Shown in pieces: positions 39,079-39,334 of a DNA stretch of 39,334 bases. The number at the start of each line of letters is the position of its first letter. Position 1 is the first letter of the stretch. The notes under the pieces are model-generated. The model made no database searches, had not been told where the DNA came from, and saw only the letters and a list, made by a program, of their open reading frames with translations. This stretch comes from Paenibacillus ehimensis NBRC 15659 (GTDB lineage Bacteria; Bacillota; Bacilli; Paenibacillales; NBRC-103111). The stretch covers positions 1-39,334 of the forward strand of contig NZ_BILX01000064.1 in the NCBI RefSeq assembly GCF_004000785.1, read 5' to 3'. The position numbers were made by a program, and so were the translations under genes.

Positions 39079-39150
39079 CTGGGGATCTAGGATTCGAACC
39101 TAGGCATGACGGAGTCAAAGTCCGTTGCCTTACCGCTTGGCTAATCCCCA
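39079..39150 (-). tRNA. tRNA-Gln(TTG)
   Basis: The 72-nt gene has acceptor TGGGGAT/ATCCCCA and anticodon loop CTTTGAC within ACGGA/TCCGT. CCA is not encoded: TTT follows discriminator G73. Confidence 0.94.
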
Positions 39151-39162
39151 ATGCAAGTATAA

Positions 39163-39239
39163 TGGGGCGATCGAAGGGAATCGAACCCTCGAATGTCGGA
39201 GCCACAATCCGATGCGTTAGCCACTTCGCCACGACCGCC
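39163..39239 (-). tRNA. tRNA-His(GTG)
   Basis: The gene has acceptor GCGGTCG/CGATCGC with an encoded G at -1 opposite C73, the histidine identity element. The anticodon loop TTGTGGC lies within TCGGA/TCCGA. CCA is encoded. Confidence 0.96.
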
Positions 39240-39255
39240 ACAGCGTGAAATAATT

Positions 39256-39329
39256 TGGCAGGGGCAGCAGGAATTGAACCCACACTAACGGTTTTGGAGA
39301 CCGCTGTTCTACCTTTAAACTATGCCCCT
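39256..39329 (-). tRNA. tRNA-Trp(CCA)
   Basis: The 74-nt gene includes encoded CCA. Acceptor AGGGGCA/TGCCCCT and anticodon loop CTCCAAA within GCGGT/ACCGT give anticodon CCA. It is the first gene of the array inside the window; others probably precede it beyond the right edge. Confidence 0.96.
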
Positions 39330-39334
39330 ATAAA

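Noticed and set aside
38810..39283. Open frames of 97 and 99 codons over the tRNA genes
   Set aside because: They translate tRNA gene sequence; the tRNAs fold clearly and the frames are accidental.
1..39334. CRISPR arrays, insertion sequences, prophage, riboswitches
   Set aside because: No regular repeats with spacers, no transposase or integrase motifs and no leader resembling a known riboswitch were seen.

Overview
The window looks like about 39 kb of chromosome from an endospore-forming, fairly GC-rich member of the Bacilli, most like Paenibacillaceae (Paenibacillus or Cohnella type). The support is a spore protein SspI gene with a textbook sigma-G promoter, a YjcZ-type sporulation peptide, a LiaFSR envelope-stress system, CcpN next to the PPDK regulator, and a tRNA array in the order of the Bacillus trnD cluster. 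No phage, transposon, integrase or CRISPR array was seen. This is host chromosome bounded on both sides by stable-RNA loci: the left edge is the leader and tandem promoters of an rRNA operon reading leftwards out of the window, and the right edge is eight tRNA genes, also on the minus strand.

Layout. 1-443: rRNA operon leader (boxA, two promoters). 444-2373: an RNA methyltransferase, a KtrA-type potassium channel regulator and divergent sspI. 2374-6535: a LacI-controlled cluster of two Gfo/Idh/MocA dehydrogenases and a ThuA protein. 6750-10050: a stand-alone Sfp-type phosphopantetheinyl transferase and an OmpR-type two-component pair. 10103-14344: a YheC/D-like ATP-grasp protein, a BcrC-like phosphatase, a second two-component pair whose regulator has an odd K-T receiver motif, and a small membrane protein. 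14488-18903: release factor 3, a Tat-type metallophosphoesterase and glucose-6-phosphate dehydrogenase. 19139-21380: small lineage-specific genes, including a 29-residue membrane peptide and a FliD-C-terminus-like protein.

21705-26580 is the most coherent regulatory system. It is a minus-strand operon in the order small membrane protein, PspA paralogue, PspC, PspA/LiaH, LiaF, LiaS, LiaR. A near-perfect inverted repeat and a weak promoter precede it. A probable internal promoter before liaF would produce a transcript that starts with an 11-bp hairpin. It therefore joins a Psp membrane-repair module to a Lia sensor module.

28480-32778 holds moeA, moaA and mobA behind a membrane-bound molybdenum oxidoreductase in which a b-type-cytochrome-like domain is fused to an MsrP/YedY-like catalytic domain. 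Cofactor genes and the likely client enzyme are thus adjacent. 32911-35600 is a carbon-flux locus: CcpN, the PPDK/PEP-synthase regulator and divergent GlpX fructose-1,6-bisphosphatase. 35676-38505 holds a TauE/SafE permease, a lipoprotein polysaccharide deacetylase with interlocked inverted repeats around its start, and an SGNH hydrolase behind a perfect palindromic operator candidate. The tRNA order is Trp-His-Gln-Gly-Cys-Leu(UAA)-Arg(ACG)-Leu(CAA).

Nothing here is a clearly new system. The best leads are the combined Lia/Psp operon, the receiver-domain substitution, the interlocked repeats at the deacetylase start and the unassigned palindrome before the SGNH gene. All functions are inferred from sequence motifs; no database search was run.
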